Source: Anaerolineae bacterium
GTDB taxonomy: Bacteria; Chloroflexota; Anaerolineae; Aggregatilineales; Phototrophicaceae
Assembly: GCA_022843385.1 (NCBI GenBank)
Contig: JALHNT010000021.1
Span: 1 to 64,000 of the forward strand
Direction of reading: 5' to 3'
Length of the DNA stretch: 64,000 nucleotides
The notes below the pieces were generated by a model. It ran no database searches, was not told the origin of the DNA, and was given only the letters and a program-made list of their open reading frames with translations. Positions 16,264-24,386 of this stretch are shown in pieces. The translations under genes and the position numbers were made by a program. Each line of letters starts with the position of its first letter. Within the stretch, counting starts at the first letter, position 1.

Positions 16264-16767
16264 TTAATTTATTTCTGGAATTCCGCTTTCTAATCCTTCG
16301 ACACCACGATCAATTTCCCAGGGATAAATGATGTAGGCATCCGTCACTGATCCATAGAAATCCGGCTCGGCACGGTTAAACATCGAGCGATACGGGTTGT
16401 AATGCAGCACACAGGTATACGGAATCCCACCCGATGATTCGACCTTACCTTTGACCGCTGTGCTGGTGCGGCCACTACCCCAGACATCATCAACGATTAA
16501 TGTTCGCCGATCCCGCAGCAGCGCCGGGTCCGGGAATTGCAGGAACGACGGCCAGGCCATCAGCCCTGCCGACTCGGTGGTCGGGAAGTCCACCGCCGCT
16601 GTCAGGATGTGCCGCACGCCCAGCGCCTCCGCCAGCATCCCGCCGGGGATGATGCCGCCGCGCGTAATCAACACCATCGCGTCGTAGCTGCCCACAATCT
16701 TCAGGGGCGGCAGCAGCACATCAATCAGCCGATCCACATCATCCCACGAAAGCGCTTGCTGTTTCAT
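16264..16767 (-). CDS. Phosphoribosyltransferase (xanthine/hypoxanthine-type)
   Basis: 167 residues, cytosolic type I phosphoribosyltransferase fold. The PRPP-binding loop is clear at residues 89-101 (TLIVDDVWGSGRT), and the pyrophosphate-binding loop is ITRGGIIPGGMLAEALG around 34-50. The hood region and C-terminus (DFYGSVTDAYIIYPWEID) recall xanthine-guanine or hypoxanthine phosphoribosyltransferases, which salvage purine bases with PRPP. The base used is not certain. ATG 16767 follows a purine-rich stretch (AAAGAGGTC). It stands alone between the S1 promoter and the VapBC insertion. Confidence 0.8.
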   Translation of the reverse strand: MKQQALSWDDVDRLIDVLLPPLKIVGSYDAMVLITRGGIIPGGMLAEALGVRHILTAAVDFPTTESAGLMAWPSFLQFPDPALLRDRRTLIVDDVWGSGRTSTAVKGKVESSGGIPYTCVLHYNPYRSMFNRAEPDFYGSVTDAYIIYPWEIDRGVEGLESGIPEIN

Positions 16768-16923
16768 TGACCTCTTTATCCCTTACCAGCACCAGTACAT
16801 CATAGAAGATTCAATAGTTTAGCGCAGGTGAGGACGAGAATCAAAATTCCTTAACACGACTCTGATGATGTGTCGATACCCATGTTTACGTTGGTTTTTG
16901 AGGTTTTGGATGGCTGGTCAAGA

Positions 16924-17020
16924 GGTCTTCCCCGTCAAGGCCACACGGACAGCCCAGACGGGGAGACAGACCACCAGTCGTGGTTTATAGCTTCTCGGCC
17001 ACCGATTTCGGCTGGGTGAA
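16924..17020 (-). pseudogene. Duplicated 3' end of the P5C dehydrogenase gene
   Basis: 97 nt matching 17694-17790 with about eight differences. On the minus strand it encodes FTQPKSVAEKL and a stop, the exact C-terminus of the dehydrogenase, followed by the same downstream hairpin (ccccgtc / gacgggg). Within the coding part the three differing codons (GTG/GTA, GCC/GCG, CTA/CTG) are all synonymous. No more of the gene is present: seven nt after it the VapC gene ends. The rest of 16768-17026 shows nothing else. Confidence 0.88.
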
Positions 17021-17026
17021 CAAACG

Positions 17027-17428
17027 TCATGCTTCCCAATCCTCAATCTGTATAGCTGGTATTCGACCAAATTCGCGTGTGTTGTGTGTGACGATGATGA
17101 GATTATGGGCTATTGCTGTAGCGGCGATCAACAGGTCATTGGCACCGATGGGTAGTCCATTTGTTTCCAAATACGCACGAATATCCCCATATGCAATGTC
17201 ACATCCTTCGCCAAAATGAACTGTTTGAATGGTTTGTAGAAATTCAAGTTGTTTTTGACGCGAACGTTCCGGCGTCTGGCTCTTTGCCGATCCATAGAAC
17301 AATTCGGCACGTGTAATGATGCTTACGCCAACATCTATCAGTGGAGTAGCAGCCAATCTCTTGCGAATACTGACTGATCGCCCATTGATGTAATGGATAC
17401 AGGTATTAGTATCCAGGAGATATTTCAT
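17027..17428 (-). CDS. vapC: VapC-family PIN-domain toxin
   Basis: 133 residues, PIN ribonuclease domain. The acidic active-site residues are visible: D6 (YLLDTNTCI), E42 (TRAELFYG), D98 (GANDLLIAATA), and the late THNTREFGRIP block with the conserved Asn. VapC toxins cleave tRNA or rRNA when not bound by their antitoxin. Overlaps the antitoxin gene by 4 nt (ATGA), the usual coupling. The pair sits exactly between two copies of the 3' end of the dehydrogenase gene, which suggests that it came in as a unit. Base use is more A/T-rich than that of the neighbours. Confidence 0.93.
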   Translation of the reverse strand: MKYLLDTNTCIHYINGRSVSIRKRLAATPLIDVGVSIITRAELFYGSAKSQTPERSRQKQLEFLQTIQTVHFGEGCDIAYGDIRAYLETNGLPIGANDLLIAATAIAHNLIIVTHNTREFGRIPAIQIEDWEA

Positions 17429-17667
17429 TTGATAGGATCGCGTTGTTCAAGAGGCAGTTGGGGTGGACGTTCTATTGGATCATCGGCCAATACGCCGTAG
17501 GTGCGATCAAAGAACCCAATCGGCCAACCATTGTCATCAACGGCTCCAGCATCGGTTGGCTGCACCACAAGGACAACTTCAACTTCATGCTCCAGCAATC
17601 CCGTTGGCACTTCCAGCTTTAAGATGCCATCCCGATCAGTTACCGCTTTGACCTTTATCATCTCCAT
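17425..17667 (-). CDS. Antitoxin of the VapC toxin
   Basis: 80 residues directly upstream of vapC with a 4-nt overlap. The N-terminal half (IKVKAVTDRDGILKLEVPTGLLEHEVEVVLVVQP) is beta-rich and looks like the DNA-binding/dimer part of small AbrB-like antitoxins; the C-terminal half is acidic and unstructured (DDPIERPPQLPLEQRD), as expected of the toxin-wrapping part. Function as antitoxin is inferred mainly from position. ATG at 17667 has GGGGT nine nt upstream. Confidence 0.8.
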   Translation of the reverse strand: MEMIKVKAVTDRDGILKLEVPTGLLEHEVEVVLVVQPTDAGAVDDNGWPIGFFDRTYGVLADDPIERPPQLPLEQRDPIK

Positions 17668-17693
17668 CGCTTTACCCCTTTCTGGACGACTGT

Positions 17694-17790
17694 GATCTTC
17701 CCCGTCAAGGCCACGCGGACAGCCCTGACGGGGAGACAGATCACCAGTCGTGATTTACAGCTTCTCCGCTACCGATTTCGGCTGGGTGAA
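17694..17790 (-). repeat. Direct repeat copy at the true dehydrogenase 3' end
   Basis: Partner of 16924-17020, about 92% identical. Includes the last 11 codons of the dehydrogenase gene and a downstream hairpin (ccccgtca / tgacgggg, 17701-17734) that may end its transcript. Confidence 0.88.
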
Positions 17791-19314
17791 GTGCATCAGA
17801 TAATCCGGGCCGCCGGCTTTGGTGTCGGTGCCGCTCATGTTGAAGCCGCCAAACGGATGGCTGCCGACCAGTGCGCCGGTACATTTACGGTTGAAGTACA
17901 GGTTGCCGACGTGGAATTCGCGCCGCGCCTGCTCCAGCCGTTCGCGATCATTGCTGTAGACCGCGCCCGTCAGCCCGTATTCGGTGCTGTTGGCGATATT
18001 GAGCGCCTCCTGGAAATCCACTGCCGGGATGAGCGCCAGCACTGGCCCGAAGATTTCTTCCTGGGCGATGCGGGCATTGCCATCGACATTGCCAAAGACC
18101 GTCGGCGGGATGAAGTAGCCGTCGCCGGGCAGATGCAGCGGTTGGCCGCCGGTCAGCAGTTCGCCTTCCTGCGTACCAACTTCGATGTAATCCATGATCT
18201 TCTTCATGGCATCCTTATCGATGACCGGCCCCATCCAGATATTCGCCCCTTCATCCGGTGCGCCGACGGTGATCTTGTTGGTCAGCTCGACCACGCGGTT
18301 CGCCACCTGTTGGTAGACCGACTTGACGATGATCGCCCGTGACCCGGCGGAACACTTCTGCCCCTGGAAGCCGAAGGCGCTGGTGACGATGCCCTGCGCC
18401 GCTTCTTCCAGATTGGCGGTCTCATCGACCAGCACTGCGTCCTTGCCCCCCATCTCCAGGATGGCACGCTTGATCCACTTCTGCCCCGGTTTCACTTTGG
18501 ATGCGGTTTCATTGATCCACAGGCCGACTGCTTTGGAGCCAGTGAATGAGATGAAGCGCGTCAGCGGATGCTCGACCAGCGGCGGGCCGATGATCTTGCC
18601 GTCGCCCGTGACGAAGTTCAGCACGCCGGGCGGCAGCCCTTGTTCCCAGAACAACTCAGCGATTTTGTAAGCGATCCAGGGAGTCTGCTTGGCCGGTTTG
18701 AAGATGGCGGTGTTGCCCGTCACCAGCGCCGATGCCACCATGCCGGTCGGAATGGCGTTGGGGAAGTTCCAGGGCGGAATGATCGCGCCCACGCCCAGTG
18801 CAATCTGATAGTAGCCCAACTGCTCGCCGGGATTATGCGTCAGCAAATCGCTCTGGTCAGCGATGCGGAGCGCCTGGCGGGCGTAGTATTCCATGAAGTC
18901 AATCGACTCGGAGGTGTCGGCTTCGGCTTCCGCCCAGCTTTTGCCAGCTTCCAGCACCATGACGGCGTTGAACTCATGCTTGCGGCGGCGCATACTGGCA
19001 GCGGCGCGCAGCACATAGCGGGCGCGTTCTTGCACCGGCACATATTGCCAGGTCTTGAAGGCTTCAGCAGCGGCAGCCACCGCATGGTCGATGTGTTCCG
19101 GTGTGGCATTGGCGAAATGCCCCAGGACTTCCGCCGGACGCGATGGATTGAGTGATGGCACCGTGCTGGTCAGGGTGATCGACTGGCCGTTGATGACCAG
19201 CGGATACGTTCTGCCGATCTCGGCCTTCACTTTTGCCAGCGCGGCCTGCATTCCGGCGGCGGCTTCGGGTCGCGTATAATCGGTCATGGGTTCGCTGCGA
19301 TAGTCGGGCAGCAT
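17755..19314 (-). CDS. L-glutamate gamma-semialdehyde (P5C) dehydrogenase
   Basis: 519 residues, NAD-dependent aldehyde dehydrogenase that oxidises glutamate semialdehyde (from proline breakdown) to glutamate. Family marks: PWNFPNAIPTGMVASALVTGNTAIFKPA cofactor site, FTGSKAVG, general base E287 (LEMGGKD), catalytic nucleophile C321 (GFQGQKCSAGSR), EEIFGPVL and HPFGGFNMSGTDTKAGGPDYL. The GQKCSAGSR and FGGFNMSGT words and length fit the RocA/PruA (1-pyrroline-5-carboxylate dehydrogenase) subfamily rather than general aldehyde dehydrogenases. AGAAGGAGA lies seven nt before the ATG. No proline dehydrogenase gene is next to it. Its 3' end has been duplicated with a VapBC pair in between. Confidence 0.94.
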   Translation of the reverse strand: MLPDYRSEPMTDYTRPEAAAGMQAALAKVKAEIGRTYPLVINGQSITLTSTVPSLNPSRPAEVLGHFANATPEHIDHAVAAAAEAFKTWQYVPVQERARYVLRAAASMRRRKHEFNAVMVLEAGKSWAEAEADTSESIDFMEYYARQALRIADQSDLLTHNPGEQLGYYQIALGVGAIIPPWNFPNAIPTGMVASALVTGNTAIFKPAKQTPWIAYKIAELFWEQGLPPGVLNFVTGDGKIIGPPLVEHPLTRFISFTGSKAVGLWINETASKVKPGQKWIKRAILEMGGKDAVLVDETANLEEAAQGIVTSAFGFQGQKCSAGSRAIIVKSVYQQVANRVVELTNKITVGAPDEGANIWMGPVIDKDAMKKIMDYIEVGTQEGELLTGGQPLHLPGDGYFIPPTVFGNVDGNARIAQEEIFGPVLALIPAVDFQEALNIANSTEYGLTGAVYSNDRERLEQARREFHVGNLYFNRKCTGALVGSHPFGGFNMSGTDTKAGGPDYLMHFTQPKSVAEKL

Positions 19315-19433
19315 GGCGTGTCTCCTTCTATGAGTGGCTGAACGAGAGTGACGGCTATTTTAACACGCCCTGCGCCAAACTCGATGGTATCTGGTATCGA
19401 GGGATGAGGGCATTACAGCAGTTCACCATACCT

Positions 19434-20624
19434 CTATGGCGCTATATCCTCGCATACCATCACAATCTGCTGGCCGCGACACCGCGTCAGAACCAGGGTG
19501 CGACTGTTCGCGCCCGATAACTTCAACTGCGGGATCAGGGTGTCGGGGGTTACAGCCGTGCCACGCTTCTTGACCGTCACATTGCCGACGTTGTGTTCGC
19601 GCAGGTAGGTTCGCAGCTTCTTCAGGTTGAAGGGCATCCAGTCCAGAATGCGCCAGGCGCGCACCCAGGGCGATTGGGGTTGTGTATCGCTGGTGAAATA
19701 AGCAATCGTTTCGTCGAGCAGCGTCCCGTTGAACTGCTGCGCCGCATCCTGCACCAGGCCGGCCCGCAGCAGCGCCGGGTCGGGTTCAATTAGCCAGCCA
19801 TGCGGAGGCGTGACCGGAATCTCCAGATCAAGCGGCTGATACGAGCCATCGTTCGGCCATGTCAGGGCAGCCTCGCCGGTGAGCAGCACCGCCTTCAGTC
19901 CCGTCGCATCCAGACCGCGCCACAGGTTCGCCTCTTTCAGATCGCCATTGACCGAGATGAACGCGATCTGCCCGCCATAGGCTTCCAGTTGTTCGATCTC
20001 CACCCCCGGCGCGAGCTTGACCACCTGAAGCCGATGCGACCAGCCGTGAATCGTGGATAGCGGCGGTTGATACTGTTCCACCTGATACAAGCGGTTGCCA
20101 GCTTCGTCGCGCCGCGCCGGATCGAAGAATACCGCCTCGGCTTGAGGCAAATCAACTGTCACATCACCAACGTGGAACGTTGCCGCTAATCCCAGCGCGG
20201 CCGCGTTGTGCTGCGCCATCGCCACGCGCAGCGGATCGCGATCCAGGCCGGTGACCGTCAGCCCGGCCCCCGCGAAGGCCAGGCTGTCGCTGCCGATGCC
20301 ACACCCTGCATCGACAATGGTCTCAACAACCTGGGCAAGCTGTCCTGCCCGCCACTGACGGATCAGCCGATCGCTGGCCTGTTCCAGCGCCTCACGGGTG
20401 AAATACAGCTTGGCCGCTGACGGGCCAAACTTGTCAACCGCTTTCAGCCGCAGTCGCGCCAGTTCCAGCGCGGCGCGGGCGTGATCGGCGGGATACGCTT
20501 TCCGCAGTCGTGTCAGCAGCGTCAGGCTGTTGGCTTCGGCCAAATCCTCGTCCTTCAACCGCGCCAGCAGTTCCGCACCGGCGGGGCTGGTCAGGAAGGT
20601 CAGGTCGTCCAGCGTGAGCGTCAT
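19434..20624 (-). CDS. Class I SAM methyltransferase with THUMP-like C-terminal domain
   Basis: 396 residues. Helical N-terminal part to about residue 95; Rossmann methyltransferase core with motif I VDAGCGIGSDSLAFA, acidic motif II GLDRDPLRVAMA, and a catalytic-region AVFFDPARRDEAG; C-terminal THUMP-like domain (about 320-396, LKKLRTYLREHNVGNVTVKKRGT...RTLVLTRCRGQQIVMV). Proteins of this architecture are taken to be RNA methyltransferase-like, but their substrate is not known to me. The start has a CAGGG stretch ahead. Leftward, about 130 nt after the flavin-binding protein gene; probably the end of the long leftward block. Confidence 0.85.
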   Translation of the reverse strand: MTLTLDDLTFLTSPAGAELLARLKDEDLAEANSLTLLTRLRKAYPADHARAALELARLRLKAVDKFGPSAAKLYFTREALEQASDRLIRQWRAGQLAQVVETIVDAGCGIGSDSLAFAGAGLTVTGLDRDPLRVAMAQHNAAALGLAATFHVGDVTVDLPQAEAVFFDPARRDEAGNRLYQVEQYQPPLSTIHGWSHRLQVVKLAPGVEIEQLEAYGGQIAFISVNGDLKEANLWRGLDATGLKAVLLTGEAALTWPNDGSYQPLDLEIPVTPPHGWLIEPDPALLRAGLVQDAAQQFNGTLLDETIAYFTSDTQPQSPWVRAWRILDWMPFNLKKLRTYLREHNVGNVTVKKRGTAVTPDTLIPQLKLSGANSRTLVLTRCRGQQIVMVCEDIAP

Positions 20625-20758
20625 GGCTCAAGCCCTGGCAGCGCCCGACCAGCGGGCAGCGTGAACAGTCGTGTTGATGCATGGCAGCCTCCGATGAGCG
20701 TGCGATGCATTCACCTTAAGGCGCGCGTGTGACGGGGATATGACGGCGGAACAGGCTT

Positions 20759-21220
20759 TCATGACGATTCGGTCATATCCAGCCGCAGCTCCACCTTGTG
20801 ACCGAACTTGATGCTGTTGTCGATATAGCGCAGCCAGATCGGACGCAGCCGGTAAACGGTGCTGCTGCTGATGGCGGCGTCGAACTGGGGCGGCAGGGGG
20901 AACTTTTGCTTGTAACGCGCCAGGATGACTTCGCACGCTTCGGGATCGCTGATCGCTTCGGCATAGCCTTCCATCTGCACACCAACGATCTCTGTCCATG
21001 CCCAGACCGCCGGATAGATCGCCGCCGCCACGCGGGGGCGGGCGCTGAGATTCAGGCTGTGGCGGACGTGCGGTGCCGAGAGCCAGTAACAGTTGAGCTC
21101 CTCATCCGAGACGTAATACAGCGGCGCGGCTTCGGGATGTCCTTCGCCGTTGCTGGTCGCCAGCGTCAGCGTCGAGTGTTGTTCCAGAAACGCGCGAATG
21201 ATGGCGTGGGTGTTGGTCAT
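20759..21220 (-). CDS. Pyridoxamine 5'-phosphate oxidase-family (FMN split-barrel) protein
   Basis: 153 residues. HAIIRAFLEQHSTLTLATSNGEGHPEAAPLYYVSDEELNCYWLSAPHVRHSLNL is the standard N-terminal FMN-binding split barrel; VAAAIYPAVWAWTEIVGVQMEGYAEAI follows. Family members bind FMN, F420 or haem and act as small oxidoreductases; substrate unknown. GAGGAG precedes the ATG by six nt, and only one nt separates it from the ubiX stop, so the two are co-transcribed. A flavin-binding protein next to the flavin prenyltransferase UbiX is suggestive but not proof of a shared role. Confidence 0.85.
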   Translation of the reverse strand: MTNTHAIIRAFLEQHSTLTLATSNGEGHPEAAPLYYVSDEELNCYWLSAPHVRHSLNLSARPRVAAAIYPAVWAWTEIVGVQMEGYAEAISDPEACEVILARYKQKFPLPPQFDAAISSSTVYRLRPIWLRYIDNSIKFGHKVELRLDMTESS

Positions 21221-21221
21221 G

Positions 21222-21818
21222 TTACTCCTCGCTCACTGGCGGCGCACCCTTGCTCATGCCCAGCCACTCGAAATAGAGCTTGTTCTGGATGCCGATGCGC
21301 GCCAACGCCCGGCCAACGCTGCCATTGACGATTTCATCGACGGTCTTGGGATTGCCATAGAAGGCCGGTGCTGGCGGCATGATGATCGCGCCGATCTCGG
21401 CGGCCTGCGTCATCAGCCGCAGATGACCGATGTGCAGCGGCGTCTCGCGCACCATCAGCAGCACCGGACGCCCTTCCTTCAACTGGACATCGGCGGCGCG
21501 GGTCATCAGGTCGGCGTTGAAACTGTTGGCGATGGCCGAGAGCGACTTGATGCTGCACGGCGCGATGATCATGCCGATGGTGTCAAATGACCCGCTGGCA
21601 ATGCTGGCACCGATGTCGCCCGGTTTATGGACGACGTTCGCCAGCGCTTCGACATCGCTGACTTTCCAGTCGGTCTCCTGCGAGATGGTGGCTTTGGCCG
21701 CCGGGCTGAGAATGAGATGGGTTTCGATGGCCTGATCCTGCGCCAGCACCTCCAACAGACGGATGCCGTAGATGACGCCGGACGCGCCGGATATGCCAAC
21801 GATCAGTCGTGATGTCAT
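21222..21818 (-). CDS. ubiX: UbiX-family flavin prenyltransferase
   Basis: 198 residues. Makes prenylated FMN, the cofactor of UbiD decarboxylases, from FMN and dimethylallyl phosphate. Seen: flavin-binding IVGISGASGVIYGIRLLEVL at the start, MIIAPCSIKSLSAIANSF in the middle, LMVRETPLHIGHLRLM and MPPAPAFYGNPKTVDEIVN, all diagnostic. ATG 21818 follows GAAGGT with good spacing; the earlier in-frame ATG (21842) has no site. It lies in the same leftward block as the ubiD-type gene (26565-28397) that needs its product. In the futalosine menaquinone route the corresponding enzyme is often called MqnM; I keep ubiX. Confidence 0.95.
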   Translation of the reverse strand: MTSRLIVGISGASGVIYGIRLLEVLAQDQAIETHLILSPAAKATISQETDWKVSDVEALANVVHKPGDIGASIASGSFDTIGMIIAPCSIKSLSAIANSFNADLMTRAADVQLKEGRPVLLMVRETPLHIGHLRLMTQAAEIGAIIMPPAPAFYGNPKTVDEIVNGSVGRALARIGIQNKLYFEWLGMSKGAPPVSEE

Positions 21819-21918
21819 GGATACCTTCAGGTTTTGACACATGCTAAGGATAAAGTGCAGAATAAAAAGTTGTTGGTTATTAGTTCCTGGTTGCTGGATG
21901 TGTGTCCCTGTCTTCGGC

Positions 21919-23139
21919 TCATCTTTTGGCGGCGGGTTTCCGGCGCAGCAGCGGCCACCACAGCAGCACTACGATGCCCAGGCTGATGAAATGAACCGGC
22001 AACCGCCACTGCGACGCGATGACCGGCGTCGGCGCATCTGTCAGCGTGACCGGTGTGCTTTTGGCCCAGGCCACGAACGCATCGCCCACCGGCAGCAGAC
22101 CGAAAGCGTAACGCTTCTGACCATCCCATTCCAGTGGCAGCCCCAGCGCCTCGCCCGTATCGAGCATGGCGTTGGCCGTCGCCAGATCGCCATTGGCACG
22201 TGCCGCCGCGACGGTCACGACTGATGACGACAGACTCACACCGAAGAGCAGGGGGCCGGAGTCGACATCGCCGGTCCCGCTGCTCCCCGCCGGATATTCC
22301 AGCGTGCCGGGGATGCCGAGGATTGAGGTCACAAACGCGCCGCGAAACCCGGCATACTGCTCCCGCGCCCAGTCGGCATCGATCAGCGGCAGGAAGACAT
22401 TGATGAGACTCTGAGAACTGCCGCGCGCCCCTTCGAACAGGCTGCCGTCATCCGGCTGAACACGGTGGGGCAGGAGTCCAGTGGCTGGGTCAAGCCGAGC
22501 CTGCGCTTCGACCAACCAGCGCGCAATCAGATCCGCATAGCGCGGTTCAAACAGCCGGTCATGGGCGCTTAACGATGCGATGGCGACCACATTATCCACC
22601 GGCCAGGCCATGTTCGGATAGGCCTGTAAGAACGGCGTATCGCTGTTTTCGAAGGCTTGCGCCAGCGCTTCTGACTCATCCCTGAAACGTTCGACTTCCA
22701 GCGGGTCGCGGGCATCTTCCGGCTGAAGTTGCAGGATGCCAGCCCGCAGCCAGTTGCTCCAGCCGACGTAGAACACCCCGTAAGGCGGATCGAGCGCCTC
22801 GGAGAACACTCGTCGCCCCGCCGGACTCTCCAGCGCCGCCAGCGCCCAGCGGCTTTCGTCCAACGCCTGCTGCCGGTCAACCCGATCTTCAACACCCAGA
22901 TTGACCCAGGCCAGCCCATAGAGCGCGTAGGTGAAGAAATAGCCTTCCGGGAAATACTGCTGCATCTCCTGCGCTGCGCCGCCTTGCAGCGCTGCCCGGA
23001 TGAAAGCCAACTGCGCCGGCACATCGCGCCATTCTGGATCGAGGCCGCTGGCATACAAGCGCCCATTGATGAGCAGTAGCAGCCCCGTCAGCGGGACGAT
23101 GACGAGCAGCCACAGCCAGCGCAGCAATTTCCCAATCAT
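21919..23139 (-). CDS. Membrane-anchored protein of unknown function, likely alpha-barrel
   Basis: 406 residues. One hydrophobic segment at about 6-26 (LWLLVIVPLTGLLLLING) and one at about 380-396 (FISLGIVVLLWWPLL) followed by a basic tail, with a large extracytoplasmic domain between. That domain is helical and has Trp/Tyr/Pro-rich turns (GYFFTYALYGLAWVNLG, PPYGVFYVGWSNWLRAG, AYPNMAWPVDNVVAIASL, LPHRVQPDDGSLFEGARGSSQS) in the style of alpha/alpha-barrel enzymes. I do not recognise the family. It follows the secreted-protein gene by 3 nt, so the two are a unit, and precedes ubiX by 100 nt. Confidence 0.7.
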   Translation of the reverse strand: MIGKLLRWLWLLVIVPLTGLLLLINGRLYASGLDPEWRDVPAQLAFIRAALQGGAAQEMQQYFPEGYFFTYALYGLAWVNLGVEDRVDRQQALDESRWALAALESPAGRRVFSEALDPPYGVFYVGWSNWLRAGILQLQPEDARDPLEVERFRDESEALAQAFENSDTPFLQAYPNMAWPVDNVVAIASLSAHDRLFEPRYADLIARWLVEAQARLDPATGLLPHRVQPDDGSLFEGARGSSQSLINVFLPLIDADWAREQYAGFRGAFVTSILGIPGTLEYPAGSSGTGDVDSGPLLFGVSLSSSVVTVAAARANGDLATANAMLDTGEALGLPLEWDGQKRYAFGLLPVGDAFVAWAKSTPVTLTDAPTPVIASQWRLPVHFISLGIVVLLWWPLLRRKPAAKR

Positions 23140-23142
23140 TGG

Positions 23143-23961
23143 TTAATCCAACTGAATCGACAGGTTGATGGCGGTCATCAGCGAAGCCAGCGGCACCGAT
23201 GCCTCCCGATTCCCGACACCCAGGGTCAGCGCGAACTGATTATCCGGCAACTGCCGCAGCAGCAGCAGCGCTTCAAAATCAGGATGATCCAATTGAAGCT
23301 GCGCGATCTTTTGTCCATCAATCGCGCTGTAACTCGGCTCGCCAATGCTGGTGAACAGATCTGCTTCTTTGAGCGTCTCAATCATCAACTGCACCAAGCC
23401 CGGCAGCCCCAGATCATCCGTCGGCGGCTGGTCAACGTCATAAATCCCGATAGCGTACAAAATCTGGCTGGCACTGCCGCTGGCGACCAGCGCTGCCTGC
23501 CCATCCTTTTCCAGTTGCAGTTCGCCAGGCGGCGTCTGGATGAACGTCATCGACGATTCGCTGTTGGCAATGATGAGGCTGCCACCGCGCCCTGGCGTGG
23601 CGCGTCCATTCTTATCGTAGGTCGACATCGGTTCACGAAAATCGTCGGTCAGCCAACCCGCCGGATAACTGACGTTGAATCCCCATTCGGCTTGCTGGAA
23701 CATTTCGCTCAAGGTGACACCGGGCGGCGTCACCGTCTGGGCGCAGGCGTCCTGAATCGCCTGCAACTCGGCCTGTGCCTGACTGATAGCGGCCAGCGCG
23801 GCGGCGTTGTCGCCCTGGGCTGCGGCGGCCTCGGCATCTGCCAACAGTGTGACCACCGGCTGCACATCAATGGCGCAATCCTGAGCATTGGCGCTGCCGA
23901 CTCCGAGCAATCCTATCAGGGTGAATGCCACCAGCCAACTTGCCATCCATCTTGATTTCAT
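23143..23961 (-). CDS. Secreted protein of unknown function
   Basis: 272 residues. Signal peptide MKSRWMASWLVAFTLIGLLGVGSANA with probable cleavage before QDC. An Ala/Gln-rich helix follows (LLADAEAAAAQGDNAAALAAISQAQAEL), then a domain with FNVSYPAGWLTDD, a motif common in secreted proteins with PsbP/LpqN-like folds ('sY P.gW'). The rest alternates strands and helices. Frame is open to 24018 but the ATG at 23961 with AAGGA upstream gives the signal peptide and is preferred. Coupled to the downstream membrane-anchored protein (3 nt gap). Partner and role unknown. Confidence 0.75.
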   Translation of the reverse strand: MKSRWMASWLVAFTLIGLLGVGSANAQDCAIDVQPVVTLLADAEAAAAQGDNAAALAAISQAQAELQAIQDACAQTVTPPGVTLSEMFQQAEWGFNVSYPAGWLTDDFREPMSTYDKNGRATPGRGGSLIIANSESSMTFIQTPPGELQLEKDGQAALVASGSASQILYAIGIYDVDQPPTDDLGLPGLVQLMIETLKEADLFTSIGEPSYSAIDGQKIAQLQLDHPDFEALLLLRQLPDNQFALTLGVGNREASVPLASLMTAINLSIQLD

Positions 23962-24054
23962 CTCATCATCCTTTTCTGAGGGTCTGTTATCCCATCCATC
24001 AGTATGACGAGGAAGCACGACGGGATGTTCCCCAAAGATTGAGGGGATTGGGCT

Positions 24055-24384
24055 TTATGACCGTTGCTGCCGGTTCGGATTAGTGTCATCGAATACCGGA
24101 CGGAAATCGGCGCGGTCGCCTTGAATATAGAGGATAAACTCATGGGCAGTGGCCTGATTGTACAATCGGATGAGATGCAGCCCTAATCGCTGAACCTGTT
24201 CGTACCAGGCGCGCCAACCCTCATCCGAGTCGGGCGCGGCTTCGATGATGGGTTGATATTCGGCATACAACGGTGTCGGTTCAAAGTGTGCGGTGAACCA
24301 GAACATATCCTGATCGGTGATGGTCAACCTGCCGACCACTTCAGCCCCGTGCCGCAGCTCCCAGAATTCGGCCTCGTCATCCAT
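24055..24384 (-). CDS. Hypothetical protein
   Basis: 109 residues, acidic, no membrane segment. Begins MDDEAEFWELRHGAEVVGRLTITDQDMFWFTAHFEPTPLY, a pattern of a small beta-sheet with aromatic residues, followed by helices and ending FILYIQGDRADFRPVFDDTN. I do not recognise a family. The ATG at 24384 directly follows AGTAGGA and is 2 nt after the menG stop; a TTG 18 nt earlier is possible. Position implies co-transcription with menG. Confidence 0.65.
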   Translation of the reverse strand: MDDEAEFWELRHGAEVVGRLTITDQDMFWFTAHFEPTPLYAEYQPIIEAAPDSDEGWRAWYEQVQRLGLHLIRLYNQATAHEFILYIQGDRADFRPVFDDTNPNRQQRS

Positions 24385-24386
24385 TC

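Noticed and set aside
20434..20682. Cys-rich small ORF (starts MHQHDCSRCPLVGRCQG) at the start of the THUMP-like methyltransferase gene
   Set aside because: Four cysteines look attractive, but the frame runs on as a shadow inside the methyltransferase gene and has no own stop or ribosome-binding site.
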